Positions 9,202 to 18,676 are shown, numbered from the stretch's first letter. The stretch: 64,000 bases of DNA from Gemmatimonadota bacterium (GCA_021413975.1 JAIOPJ010000054.1:350936-414935), one strand, 5' to 3'. The notes: generated by a model from the letters alone, not told the origin. Made by a program: numbers and translations.

Positions 9202-10524
9202 TCAACGGCGAGGCGGGGCCGGCAGACGCGCGCCGCCCGGCGCCCCCACCACGGTCGTGAGCGACCGATGTCCGTCGGCACCGACCGCGCGCACCCCCAC
9301 CCAGACGTCGTCGAGTTGCTCGTCGAGCAGGAACTCGGTCACGTTCCCCGCGTTCACGATGCGCGTGTAGGTCGGCACGGTCGTGCGGCGCACCAGCAGT
9401 TCGTACGCCGTGGCGCCGGCGACGGGTGACCATCGGATCGTGAAGGACTGTCCGCCCGAGTCCCGGTCGCGGGCGTAGGCGGTCTGCTCGGGGCGCGCCG
9501 GCGCCGCCGCGAGCGAGACGACCGTCGCGAGGTTGAGGCGCGCGACCTTCGCGACGTAGCCGAAGTTCACGTCCGCCAGCGAGTCGGTCGGGAGATGCTG
9601 CCGCTTGTAGTTCTCCAGGCGCTCCGTGAATCGCAGCCCCGGGATGCCGCGCTCGACGTACGGGCGATGATCCCCGCCGCGGCCCAGCCGGTCGAGCCGC
9701 AGCACCGGCAGCACCTCGAACGCCGGCTGGTAGAGTGCGCCGATCGCCCACACATAGCGGGCCAGCTCCCCGCCGCCGATCGCGAGCGAGTCCACCGCGA
9801 ACACGCGGACCGACACCGAGTCCCGGCGGCCGTCGTCGGCGACCACGTTGCCGATGATGTCGTCGGTGAACGCCGCCGTGACCTGCTTCCCCTCACGCTT
9901 GAGCCGCTCGGCGAACTGCGTCGACCCGAGCAGGCCCTGCTCCTCGCCGGTGTAGAGGATGAACGCGACCGACGCGTCGAGCCCGTGGGGGAAGCGCTTC
10001 CCGACCACGCGCGCGAGTTCCATCACCGCCACGGTGCCGGAGCCATCGTCGTCGGCGCCCGGGGCGTCGGCGGTGAAGTCCATGGAGTTGGTCGAGCAGA
10101 TGCACGAGTCGTAGTGCCCGCCGATCACCACCACGCGGGAGGTGTCACGCCCGGGGAGCCAGGCGACCACGTTGACCATCCGCACCTGCGGCCGCTCCGG
10201 CGATCGCCCCACGACCGCGGTGCCGGTGTCGTACTCGATCCGCAGGCAGTCATTGCAATCCTTCGAGTACTGCGTCAGCTGGGCGTGGATCCAGCGCCGC
10301 GCCGCGCCGATCCCGCGCGTCGCCGAGAGCGTGTCGCTCATGGTGTGCCGCGTCCCGAACGCGACGAGCGTCGAGTCGTTCGTGCGCATCCGCGCCGCCG
10401 AGACGTCGCCGAGCGCCGCCGCGATGCGGGCGTCCTTCGCGAGACCGAGCGTCGAGGGCGCCTGGGCGCCCACGGGGATGGAGGCCGCGACGAGGGTCGC
10501 GGCAAGGAAGAGGGATCGGCGCAT
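9202..10524 (-). CDS. Secreted M28 family aminopeptidase with C-terminal Fn3-like domain
   Basis: A signal peptide (about 1-21, ending VGAQA) exports this 440-residue zinc peptidase. The M28 metal ligands are visible in order: GGHYDS, ADDDGSG, the EEQGL catalytic glutamate block, a late Asp region, and RGGDH. Residues about 350-440 form a fibronectin-III-like beta domain (FTIRWSPVAGATAYELLVRR). Cysteines CNDC and SCIC may form disulfides. It lies 33 bases after the cyclic-nucleotide-binding gene and 10 bases before the DUF2461 gene, so it is probably in the same minus-strand operon. It likely degrades peptides outside the inner membrane. Confidence 0.9.
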   Translation of the reverse strand: MRRSLFLAATLVAASIPVGAQAPSTLGLAKDARIAAALGDVSAARMRTNDSTLVAFGTRHTMSDTLSATRGIGAARRWIHAQLTQYSKDCNDCLRIEYDTGTAVVGRSPERPQVRMVNVVAWLPGRDTSRVVVIGGHYDSCICSTNSMDFTADAPGADDDGSGTVAVMELARVVGKRFPHGLDASVAFILYTGEEQGLLGSTQFAERLKREGKQVTAAFTDDIIGNVVADDGRRDSVSVRVFAVDSLAIGGGELARYVWAIGALYQPAFEVLPVLRLDRLGRGGDHRPYVERGIPGLRFTERLENYKRQHLPTDSLADVNFGYVAKVARLNLATVVSLAAAPARPEQTAYARDRDSGGQSFTIRWSPVAGATAYELLVRRTTVPTYTRIVNAGNVTEFLLDEQLDDVWVGVRAVGADGHRSLTTVVGAPGGARLPAPPRR

Positions 10525-10557
10525 GAGAGGGGGTGTCGGTGAGGGCCCCGCGCGCGA

Positions 10558-11022
10558 TCAGAACATCGACATCGCGAGGAAGCTGCGGAGTGAATCGTTG
10601 GTCGCGCGGAGTCGCCCCGACTGCAGGCGCACGCACGACCAGAGCACCTTGTAGGCGATGTCGCGGTTGAAGTCGAGCAACAGGTCGAAGTCGCTCCGCG
10701 AGATCGTGAGCACCTTGGTGCCGCCGTTGGAGATCGCGTCGGTCGACCGCTCGCTGCGGTCGAAGACCGACATCTCGCCGAAGAGGGCCCCCGGCTTGAG
10801 CACCGCGAGTGCCTCCTCGCCGCTCCCCGGCACCACGCGCGAGATCCGCACGTCGCCCGAGACGATCAGGTAGAGCCGGCTGCCGGCCTCGCCCTCGCGG
10901 AAGATGTACTCCCCCGAGACGAACTCCTGCGTGCGACAGACCTCGGCGACGCGCGCGAGTTCGCCGTCGTCGAGGTCCTGGAAGATCGCCACGCCGCGCA
11001 GCAGCGCGACCGTATCGGACAT
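10558..11022 (-). CDS. Cyclic nucleotide-binding domain protein without DNA-binding domain
   Basis: The 154-residue protein is a single CRP-type cNMP-binding beta-roll (FREGEAGSRLYLIVSGDVRI, then the phosphate-binding-cassette region GALFGEMSVFDRSERSTDA) followed by a helix. There is no helix-turn-helix, so it is not a CRP regulator by itself. I chose ATG 11022 over ATG 11028 because a GAGG sits six bases upstream of the former and directly abuts the latter. The ligand is unknown: the cassette has FGEMS...RS but not the full RTA signature. It is the first gene of the minus-strand run through asnB. Confidence 0.85.
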   Translation of the reverse strand: MSDTVALLRGVAIFQDLDDGELARVAEVCRTQEFVSGEYIFREGEAGSRLYLIVSGDVRISRVVPGSGEEALAVLKPGALFGEMSVFDRSERSTDAISNGGTKVLTISRSDFDLLLDFNRDIAYKVLWSCVRLQSGRLRATNDSLRSFLAMSMF

Positions 11023-11177
11023 CGTCATCCTCGGGGCAACAGGGGGCTACGGCGAAGCTACGGGGCCGCAGGGGTCGCTGGCAAGGCGAACGGGCACCGG
11101 GGGAGGGGGCTCTCGGGCCCCCGCAGGCGCCCCACCGTCACGTTGAGGAACGAGCCCGCGAGGACTTAGCATTCCGG

Positions 11178-11684
11178 ATGCCATCTGAACACACTGCGGC
11201 CGCGCTCGCGTTCCTGCCGGCGTTCCTGGCTGTGATCGCGATCGCTCCCGTCGCGGTCGCCGCGCAGCAGCGTGTCACCGCGGCGCCTCAGGTCGAAGCC
11301 CGTCTCGACGCGATCCTCTCGCCGAACGGCGGCGCCATGCTCGGCGTGGGAGTCAACGTGCGCGCCGGCTGGTACACGCGGCTCGGTCTGGCACTCAGCG
11401 CCGGCGCCATCAGCTCCGCCGGCGCACTCGAGGACACGCAGCGGCTCGACGCGACGGCCCGTTTCCTCTTCGATCCGTTCGCCGAGGGCCGTCGCGCCTT
11501 CTATGCGGGGGCCGGTCTGGGCGCCCGACGCGCTGCGTCGGGCGACGTCGAGGGACTGCTGCTCGGCATCGTCGGCGCCGAGGGACCGAGCGCGGGGCGC
11601 GTCGTGCCGTCGGTCGAGCTCACGCTCGGCGGTGGGGCGCGCCTGGGGGTGGTGCTCCGGTCACGGCGGCCGCAGGGTCGCTGA
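11178..11684 (+). CDS. Hypothetical exported protein, small beta-barrel-like
   Basis: The 168-residue protein has an N-terminal signal (about 1-29, AVAAQQ) and then alternating polar/hydrophobic strands (GAMLGVGVNVRAGWYTRLGLALSAG, FYAGAGLGARRA), typical of small outer-membrane barrels or periplasmic beta proteins. No family is recognised. ATG 11178 is the start just before the signal peptide; upstream codons are shadow sequence. It is monocistronic, divergent from the cNMP-binding gene and ends at a strong hairpin. Confidence 0.7.
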   Translation: MPSEHTAAALAFLPAFLAVIAIAPVAVAAQQRVTAAPQVEARLDAILSPNGGAMLGVGVNVRAGWYTRLGLALSAGAISSAGALEDTQRLDATARFLFDPFAEGRRAFYAGAGLGARRAASGDVEGLLLGIVGAEGPSAGRVVPSVELTLGGGARLGVVLRSRRPQGR

Positions 11685-11691
11685 GACGCGA

Positions 11692-11720
11692 GAGGCCCCG
11701 GAGCATCGCCCCGGGGCCTC
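11692..11720. terminator. Bidirectional hairpin terminator
   Basis: A perfect 10-bp inverted repeat (GAGGCCCCGG / CCGGGGCCTC) with a nine-base loop lies between two convergent genes ending at 11684 and 11741. There is no T-run on either side. Confidence 0.65.
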
Positions 11721-11740
11721 GTACCGATCGCGCCGCCGAC

Positions 11741-12088
11741 CTACGCCGCGCTGACCGTGTCGAACTCGCCAGCGGTCGCGGACTCCGCCCGCTCCTCTGC
11801 CGCATCGCTCGGCATCTCCGCCGCAGGTGCGGTCCCGGGCTCCTGTCGCTTGGTCGGCGCAGCGAAGCGCTCACCGAGGACGCGGAGATCCGTGATCTCC
11901 TTCTTGCTCAGTTCATGGTACCGCTCGGCGAAGTACGCCGTCGTCTCGTCGAACCACTCGCGCATGTGTTCCGGGTCGGACCCGATCACGCCACACCGCA
12001 TGATGTGCTGGAACAACTCGTCGCGAGCCTGATCGAACGCTGACGGGGGGGCCGCCATCGGACGGCCGCGGTTTCTCTGTCTGCTCAT
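11741..12088 (-). CDS. Hypothetical protein
   Basis: The reading frame codes for 115 residues from ATG 12088 (MSRQRNRG); a second ATG at 12058 (MAAPPSAF) is also possible. It has a central helical, acidic/aromatic segment (DEWFxET-like: MREWFDETTAYFAERYHELSK) and a low-complexity A/E/T-rich tail. No signal peptide or membrane segment is seen, so it is probably cytoplasmic. I do not recognise the family. It is divergent from the DsbA-like gene, and its 5' end lies in the shared 145-base promoter region. Confidence 0.65.
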   Translation of the reverse strand: MSRQRNRGRPMAAPPSAFDQARDELFQHIMRCGVIGSDPEHMREWFDETTAYFAERYHELSKKEITDLRVLGERFAAPTKRQEPGTAPAAEMPSDAAEERAESATAGEFDTVSAA

Positions 12089-12233
12089 CTCGTCCGGAGG
12101 TAGGGTCGTGGACGGGCGTCCCGTCCGCACCGGAAAGCTAATCGGAGGGCGTCGCATCTCCTACCCCGGAGGGTCGGGCAGTGTAAGTTTGGGGTCGTCC
12201 TTCCCCCAGGTTCCCAGCGGAGAGTCCCCGAAC

Positions 12234-12971
12234 GTGTCCAAGCTCAAAGGCTCCAAGTCCAGCCCCTTCGGGGCGATCATCGCCCTCGTCGCCATCGTCG
12301 GCGTGGTCGCCATCGGCTGGGTGATGTCCCGGCCGACCAAGGTCGTCACCCTCGACCCGGCCTCGGGTGGGAACCTCAGTGCCCTCGGCGTCGTGGTCGG
12401 CAGCCCCACCGCCCTGGTCGAGGTCGTCGAGTTCGGCGACTTCGAGTGCCCCGGCTGCGGCTACTTCGCCACCATCGAGGAGCCGGACATCATGGCCCGC
12501 CTGGTCGCGACCGGCGAGGTGCGCTTCCGCTTCATGGATTTCCCGCTCAGCGTGCACCAGAACGCCGTCGCGGCCCACAATGCCGCGGCCTGCGCCAACG
12601 AGCAGGGGAAGTTCTGGGAGATGCACGACGCGATCTACCGCAACCAAGACCGCTGGAACGGCCAGGCCACGGCCGATCCCAGGCGCCCGCTCAAGCAGCT
12701 CGCCGGGGACGTCGGGGCCGACGTCAAGAAGTGGGAGGAGTGCTTCGACTCGGGCCGCATGCTCCCGCAGATCGCCGCCAATCGGCGGGAGGGTGAACGG
12801 TTGCGCGTCCAGTACACGCCGTCGTTCAAGATCGGGGATCAGTTGATTCCGGGGAGCATGACGTACGACCAGATGCGCCAGCTGGCCACGGCCGAGAAGA
12901 TCCGGATCATGGCGAACCAGAGCCTCGAGACCGGGAAGCCCGTGGCCTCGCCTCCGGCCAAGAATCCCTGA
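12234..12971 (+). CDS. Membrane-anchored DsbA-like thiol oxidoreductase
   Basis: This 245-residue protein has one N-terminal transmembrane anchor (about 12-31) and a periplasmic DsbA/thioredoxin domain. The active site is FECPGC (C72 and C75), inside VEFGDFECPGC. HNAAACANEQGKFWEMHD and the cis-proline region VQYTPSFKIGDQLIPG are typical of the DsbA family with a helical insertion. GTG 12234 is chosen because GGAGAG lies about 12 bases upstream and the hydrophobic anchor follows; upstream in-frame codons do not look like protein. It likely forms or shuffles disulfides in exported proteins. Confidence 0.9.
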   Translation: MSKLKGSKSSPFGAIIALVAIVGVVAIGWVMSRPTKVVTLDPASGGNLSALGVVVGSPTALVEVVEFGDFECPGCGYFATIEEPDIMARLVATGEVRFRFMDFPLSVHQNAVAAHNAAACANEQGKFWEMHDAIYRNQDRWNGQATADPRRPLKQLAGDVGADVKKWEECFDSGRMLPQIAANRREGERLRVQYTPSFKIGDQLIPGSMTYDQMRQLATAEKIRIMANQSLETGKPVASPPAKNP

Positions 12972-12993
12972 GTCCCGACGCTCGATCCAAGTG

Positions 12994-13030
12994 ACGAAGG
13001 GCACGCCGCGCTGCGCGGCGTGCCCTTCGT
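12994..13030. terminator. Strong bidirectional terminator hairpin
   Basis: A perfect 17-bp inverted repeat with a three-base loop (12994-13010 pairs with 13014-13030; stem starts ACGAAGGGCACGCC). It separates the convergent DsbA-like gene (ends 12971) and acetyl-CoA synthetase gene (ends 13064). Confidence 0.8.
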
Positions 13031-13063
13031 GCTTCATGCCCCTGCGCGGGTGCGCGGGAGGAT

Positions 13064-15028
<1,965 letters not shown>

Positions 15029-15162
15029 GCGACAATGGTAGGGGTGGCGTGCGAGGTTCGGCAGTGAGGTGTGCGCTGAATCACGCGGACGAGGTGTCAA
15101 GGACACGAACAGTGACAAGGAATGTGTCATGGTCGCATCGCATTCGCGGAACCCCCACCACA

Positions 15163-15175
15163 ATCACGTCGTGAT
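15163..15175. promoter_or_regulatory. Inverted repeat, possible activator site
   Basis: ATCACG-T-CGTGAT is a perfect 6-bp inverted repeat with a one-base spacer. It lies about 47 bases upstream of the -24 element of the sigma-54-type promoter, a position compatible with an enhancer-binding protein or another dimeric regulator. Confidence 0.4.
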
Positions 15176-15221
15176 AGTCATCTAAGAACATGTCATACAA
15201 CGACTTACAAAGAATATCGAG

Positions 15222-15237
15222 TGGCACGCTTCTGGCA
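15222..15237 (+). promoter_or_regulatory. Candidate sigma-54 promoter of the STAS gene
   Basis: TGGCACG-N4-TGGCA matches the sigma-54 consensus (TGGCACG-N4-TTGCW) at every position but one and keeps the essential GG-N10-GC spacing. Transcription would start near 15247, just before the riboswitch. A sigma-54 activator (PilR-like) is encoded in this window, so the sigma factor is expected in the organism. Confidence 0.6.
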
Positions 15238-15257
15238 TATTGATCATTCGAACGCGC

Positions 15258-15350
15258 AGAACGCCACACCGACAAGAGCACACCCATCGCGAGGTGGGGT
15301 CGCAAAGCCAGGAGTCTCGGATCCTCGAGATGGTCCGGTCGCCGAACGTG
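15258..15350 (+). ncRNA. Cyclic di-GMP-I (GEMM-I) riboswitch
   Basis: The leader RNA carries the GEMM-I core in order. A GAGCACACC segment corresponds to the family's GAGCAAACC. Then comes a six-pair P1 hairpin closed by a GNRA tetraloop GCGA (83-88 with 93-98, last digits of 152xx). The nearly invariant CGCAAAGCC follows (15301-15309). P2 is built from GGAGTCTC (15311-15318) and GAGATGGTCC (15327-15336), leaving a two-base GG bulge where the tetraloop receptor sits, and it closes with GGTCGCCGAA (15337-15346). This matches the family architecture in which c-di-GMP binds at the P1/P2 junction. The core ends about 85 bases before the STAS start codon. Confidence 0.85.
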
Positions 15351-15361
15351 GATCGCACGCA

Positions 15362-15378
15362 GAAGGAATGGTTCCTTC
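15362..15378 (+). terminator. Hairpin after riboswitch, possible expression platform
   Basis: GAAGGAA-TGG-TTCCTTC forms a 7-bp stem 12 bases after the GEMM core. It could be part of the expression platform, but it lacks a U-tract, so an intrinsic terminator is not demonstrated. Confidence 0.35.
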
Positions 15379-15433
15379 GCTCGGCACACCCGCTGCATGT
15401 CGGTTGGTCACTCCCCCTGCGCGGGAGGATACG

Positions 15434-15763
15434 ATGGCGACCGCGACTTCCGATTCCAGCGACACCGACTCCCAGCGCCTGCTCGCGCCCGCGCGACTGA
15501 CCGCCGACAACCGTCTCGAGTTCCGCCGTCTCGTGCTCGAGGCCCTCGAGGTCTCCTCGCGCAACGGCGACAAGCTGGTGCACGTCGATCTCGGCCTCAC
15601 CATCGAGATCGATGCCGGCGGGCTCGGCGTGCTCGTGCTCCTGCAGAAGCGCGCGCGCGAGCGCGGGCTCCGTACCCGGCTCCTGAGGACGCCTCGCCCG
15701 ATCAGGGAGATGCTGCATCTCACCCGTCTGGACGCGCTATTCGAGTTCGCCGACGCGGGGTGA
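15434..15763 (+). CDS. STAS-domain protein (anti-sigma factor antagonist-like), no phosphorylatable Ser
   Basis: The 109-residue protein is a single STAS domain related to SpoIIAA/RsbV antagonists: an ARLTADNRLEFRRL strand-helix, VHVDLGLTIEIDAGGLGVLVLL, and a C-terminal LTRLDALFEFAD helix. In typical antagonists the loop reads D-S-S/A-G-L-G and is switched by serine phosphorylation. Here it is D60-A61-G62-G63-L64, so that site is missing. The start is ATG 15434 with GGGAGGAT just upstream. The leader contains a c-di-GMP riboswitch, so control by abundance rather than phosphorylation is inferred. No anti-sigma kinase lies next to it. Confidence 0.87.
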   Translation: MATATSDSSDTDSQRLLAPARLTADNRLEFRRLVLEALEVSSRNGDKLVHVDLGLTIEIDAGGLGVLVLLQKRARERGLRTRLLRTPRPIREMLHLTRLDALFEFADAG

Positions 15764-15868
15764 TCCGCGGTCGCTCCCGGCGTGGTCGCGCCGCTCCCGC
15801 GGCGCCGTACCGTGCGACCACGCCGGGCACTAACCTTCAATGATGGGTGCCCCGGCAGCAGAGTCACG

Positions 15869-16567
15869 ATGACGACGCGCATCGAAGCCGCGGGATTGGT
15901 CCGTGCCTTCGGGGCGCGTCGCGCCGTCGACGGCCTCTCCTTCACCCTCGCCGCCGGCGAGTGCCTCGCCCTCTTCGGTCCGAACGGCGCCGGCAAGTCG
16001 ACCGCCCTCAGGCTCCTCGCCGGCCTGCTCTCCCCGACGAGGGGCCGCGCGAGCATCGGCGGCGTGCGCCTCCCCGCACCGGAGGCCCGGGCGCGCGTCG
16101 GGCTCATCTCGCACCGCAGCATGCTCTACGAGGCGCTGACCGCCCGCGAGAATGTCCGCTTCTCGGCGCAACTGCACGGCCTCCGCGACGTCGACCAAGC
16201 GGTCGAGCGCGCCCTCGTCGCGCTTCGAGTCGCCGACCGCGCCGACGTGCCCGTCCGCGCGCTCTCGCGCGGCCTGCAGCAGCGCGTCGCGATCGCGCGC
16301 GCCATCGTCCATGGTCCCGATGTCCTGCTCGCCGACGAGCCCTACACCGGTCTCGACGAACAGGGGGGCGCGGCCCTCACCACCCTGCTGCGCGAGCGCC
16401 GCGACGCCGGGGCCGCCCTCATCGTCGTGACCCATCACCTGCACGAGGGACTCGCGCTCGCGACGCATGCGGCGATCATGCGCGCCGGTCGCTTCGCGCG
16501 CTTCGAGCGCGCCGAGGGGCTCGAGCGCGACCGTTATGCCGCCGAGTATCGGGAGCTCGTCGCATGA
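15869..16567 (+). CDS. ccmA: Heme exporter ATP-binding protein CcmA
   Basis: This is the ATPase subunit of the CcmAB complex used in cytochrome c maturation (system I). In the 232 residues, Walker A is GPNGAGKST, the signature region is LSRGLQQRVAIARAI, Walker B is VLLADEPYTGLDE and the H-loop is VTHHL. ATG 15869 (MTTRIEAAG) is the start; the 29 upstream codons look non-coding. The naming rests on the next genes, ccmB, ccmC and a CcmD-like miniprotein; the ATPase alone would only be called an ABC protein. Its stop overlaps ccmB (ATGA). Confidence 0.9.
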   Translation: MTTRIEAAGLVRAFGARRAVDGLSFTLAAGECLALFGPNGAGKSTALRLLAGLLSPTRGRASIGGVRLPAPEARARVGLISHRSMLYEALTARENVRFSAQLHGLRDVDQAVERALVALRVADRADVPVRALSRGLQQRVAIARAIVHGPDVLLADEPYTGLDEQGGAALTTLLRERRDAGAALIVVTHHLHEGLALATHAAIMRAGRFARFERAEGLERDRYAAEYRELVA

Positions 16568-17262
16568 GCGGAGTCCCCGCCGCGCCGGGCCTCCTCGGCG
16601 CCGCCTGGATGATCGCCCGCAAGGACCTCGCGATCGAGTTCCGCACCCGCAGCGCCTTCCTCTCGGCGCTGGTGCTCTCGCTCCTCTCGATCGTCATCTT
16701 CTACTTCGCTTGGGATCCCACCGCGATCGGCGCGGCGGACCTCGCACCGGGCGTGCTCTGGGTGACCTTCACCTTCTCCGGTCTGCTCGGCATGCATCGC
16801 TCGTTCGGCGTGGAATCGCACGACGGGGCGATGGACGCGCTGCTCACGGCGCCGGTGCCGCGACAGTCGATCTTCCTCGGCAAGGCGCTCGCGAACCTCG
16901 TCTTCGTGCTCGGCGTCCAGGCCGTGGCGCTGCCCGCCGTCGCGCTCTTCTACAACCTGCCCGTCGGGCCCGCCTTCGGTGCGCTCGCGCTCCTCATGCT
17001 CCTCGCGTCGATCGGACTCGTGGCCGTCGGCACCATGTTCGCCGGAATGACCGCGAACACCCGGCTCGCGGAGTTGCTCCTGCCGGTGCTCGCCATGCCA
17101 TTCTTCGTGCCGATCGTCATGCCGGCGGCGAAGACGACGGCACTCCTGCTCGCGGGACGGCCGATCGGCGAGGCCTTCGCCTGGTTGCGGATCCTGCTCG
17201 CCTTCGACCTCGTCTTCGCGTACGTCTGCATGCTCGTCTTCCCCCTCACGCTCGACGACTGA
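16564..17262 (+). CDS. ccmB: Heme exporter permease CcmB
   Basis: The 232-residue inner-membrane protein has about six membrane helices. The N-terminus WMIARKDLAIEFRTR, the soluble turn FGVESHDGAMDALLTAPVPR and the late PFFVPIVMPAAK are typical of CcmB, which works with CcmA and CcmC in heme handling for cytochrome c maturation. ATG 16564 overlaps ccmA. Only four bases separate its stop from the ccmC start, so the genes form one operon. Confidence 0.92.
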   Translation: MSGVPAAPGLLGAAWMIARKDLAIEFRTRSAFLSALVLSLLSIVIFYFAWDPTAIGAADLAPGVLWVTFTFSGLLGMHRSFGVESHDGAMDALLTAPVPRQSIFLGKALANLVFVLGVQAVALPAVALFYNLPVGPAFGALALLMLLASIGLVAVGTMFAGMTANTRLAELLLPVLAMPFFVPIVMPAAKTTALLLAGRPIGEAFAWLRILLAFDLVFAYVCMLVFPLTLDD

Positions 17263-17266
17263 CCGC

Positions 17267-17971
17267 ATGACATCCCCCTCTCACGATCCCTCGGACCGGC
17301 GTCCCGGCGCGGACTGGTTGCTGCTCGCTGCCGGTGCCGCGGTGGCCGCGGCCGTCACGCGGGCCGTCTGGTTCACGCCACCGGAGCGGCTCCAGGGCTA
17401 CGCGCAGAAGATCTTCTACCTGCACGTCCCCTCGGCCTGGGTGGCCTTCCTCGCCTTCGCGCTCACGGCGCTCTCCGGTGCGTTCTGGCTCTTCCTCAAG
17501 GATCCGCGCCTCGACCGGTTCGCCGAGAGCTCGGCCGAGGTCGGCGTGATCTTCACCACCGGCGTGCTCGTGTCGGGACCGCTCTGGGGCAAGCCGATCT
17601 GGGGCGCATGGTGGGTCTGGGACGCGCGGTTGACGCTGACGCTCTTCCTCTGGTTCCTCTATCTTGGCTATCTCGTGCTTCGCGGAGTTGTTCCCGAGCG
17701 CGAGCAACGCGCCCGGTACAGCGCGGTCGTCGGCATCCTGGGCGCCGTGCTGATTCCGTTCATCCATCTGAGCGTCTATCTCTTCAACACCCAGCATCCC
17801 ATGCCCGTGGTGGCGAACCCGTCGGGGATCCAGATGCCCCCGGTCATGGTCAAGACCTTCTTCCTCTCCCTCGGCGCCTTCACTCTCCTCTACGTCGCCC
17901 TCGTACGGTCGCGCTATGCGCTCGCCGCGGAGCGCGACATCCTCGACGACGACGTCGCCACGGACCGCTGA
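17267..17971 (+). CDS. ccmC: Heme exporter/heme handling protein CcmC
   Basis: CcmC presents heme to CcmE. The 234-residue protein has six predicted transmembrane helices and the tryptophan-rich WWD domain GKPIWGAWWVWDARLT (about residues 108-123). Conserved histidines lie before it (FYLHVPSAW) and after it (IHLSVYLFNTQHP), positions that act as axial heme ligands in the family. It could be confused with CcsA/CcmF members of the WWD family, but the size and gene order (ccmA-B-C-D) fit CcmC. Confidence 0.94.
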   Translation: MTSPSHDPSDRRPGADWLLLAAGAAVAAAVTRAVWFTPPERLQGYAQKIFYLHVPSAWVAFLAFALTALSGAFWLFLKDPRLDRFAESSAEVGVIFTTGVLVSGPLWGKPIWGAWWVWDARLTLTLFLWFLYLGYLVLRGVVPEREQRARYSAVVGILGAVLIPFIHLSVYLFNTQHPMPVVANPSGIQMPPVMVKTFFLSLGAFTLLYVALVRSRYALAAERDILDDDVATDR

Positions 17972-17976
17972 CCCTC

Positions 17977-18114
17977 ATGCCTGACAACGCGTTCTACTAC
18001 CGGGTGGCCTACGCCGTGCTCGCCCTGCTCTATGGCGGGTACACCCTCTCGCTCGTCCTGCGCCGCCGCGCGCTCGCAGCGCGCCGCGCGCGCCAACTGG
18101 CGGGGCGCCCGTGA
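17977..18114 (+). CDS. ccmD: CcmD-like small membrane protein
   Basis: The 45-residue frame (MPDNAFYYRVAYAVLALLYG..., then a basic RRRALAARRAR tail) has one transmembrane helix with a positive cytoplasmic end, the architecture of CcmD, which stabilises CcmABC-CcmE. It begins five bases after ccmC. Its stop overlaps the GTG of the pyrophosphatase gene (GTGA). The family is too short for a firm call from sequence, so the name relies on position. Confidence 0.78.
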   Translation: MPDNAFYYRVAYAVLALLYGGYTLSLVLRRRALAARRARQLAGRP

Positions 18115-18653
18115 TCCATCCGTGGAAGGACCTCCCCGCGGGCCGCATGCCTCCTGAGGTCGTCACCGCGGTGATCGAGATCCCGCAGGGCGCCCGCAAC
18201 AAGTACGAACTCGACAAGGACTCGGGGCTCTTCCGTCTCGATCGCGTGCTGTACTCGGCGGTGCACTACCCCGGGGACTACGGGCTCATCCCGCGCACGC
18301 TGCACGAGGACAACGATCCGCTCGACGTCCTCGTGATGATCAAGGAGCCGACCTTCACCGGTTGCCTGATCGACGTCCGGCCGGTGGGCGTGCTCAAGAT
18401 GCTCGACAAGGGCGAGCCCGACGACAAGATCCTCGCGGTCCCCTGCGACGATCCCGCCCACGGAGAGTACTTCGACATCGCCGACCTCCCCCAGCACTAT
18501 CTCCGCGAGGTCGAGCACTTCTTCGCGATCTACAAGGACCTCGAGGGGAAGCGCGTGGAGATCATCGGGTGGGAGAAGAGCGACGTCGCGATGCGCGTGA
18601 TCGAGGAGAGCATCGTGCGCTACGCGGACCGGTATCTCTCGCAGGGTCCGTAG
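18111..18653 (+). CDS. ppa: Inorganic pyrophosphatase, family I
   Basis: This soluble enzyme hydrolyses pyrophosphate to phosphate and drives biosynthetic reactions. The 180-residue length is standard for bacterial family I. Conserved blocks are IEIPQGARNKYELDKDSG, VHYPGDYGLIPRT and the metal-binding signature DNDPLDVLV. C-terminal EHFFAIYKDLEGK also fits. The GTG start sits inside the stop of the ccmD-like gene, so pyrophosphatase is apparently co-translated with cytochrome c maturation genes, an uncommon pairing. Confidence 0.96.
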   Translation: MIHPWKDLPAGRMPPEVVTAVIEIPQGARNKYELDKDSGLFRLDRVLYSAVHYPGDYGLIPRTLHEDNDPLDVLVMIKEPTFTGCLIDVRPVGVLKMLDKGEPDDKILAVPCDDPAHGEYFDIADLPQHYLREVEHFFAIYKDLEGKRVEIIGWEKSDVAMRVIEESIVRYADRYLSQGP

Positions 18654-18655
18654 GG

Positions 18656-18676
18656 CGACGACGCGTCGCGGCGTCG
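18656..18676. terminator. Possible hairpin between convergent genes
   Basis: CGACGACGCG-T-CGCGGCGTCG forms a 10-bp stem with one mismatch, directly after the ppa stop and before the convergent DUF1707 gene. The one-base loop means the inner pairs must open. Confidence 0.35.

Larger units (their letters stand above)
15029..15433. other. Regulatory intergenic region, no gene
   Basis: This is the only gene-free stretch over 300 bases. It is less GC-rich than its surroundings between about 15110 and 15250. Reading towards the STAS gene it holds a palindrome (15163-15175), a sigma-54-type promoter (15222-15237), a c-di-GMP-I riboswitch (about 15258-15350), a short hairpin (15362-15378) and the STAS ribosome binding site. 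A minus-strand frame at 15081-15398 is antisense to these elements and is not considered a gene. Confidence 0.7.

Noticed and set aside
15081..15398. A 105-codon minus-strand frame in the acs-STAS spacer
   Set aside because: It is antisense to the riboswitch and promoter elements and shows no protein-like pattern or ribosome binding site.
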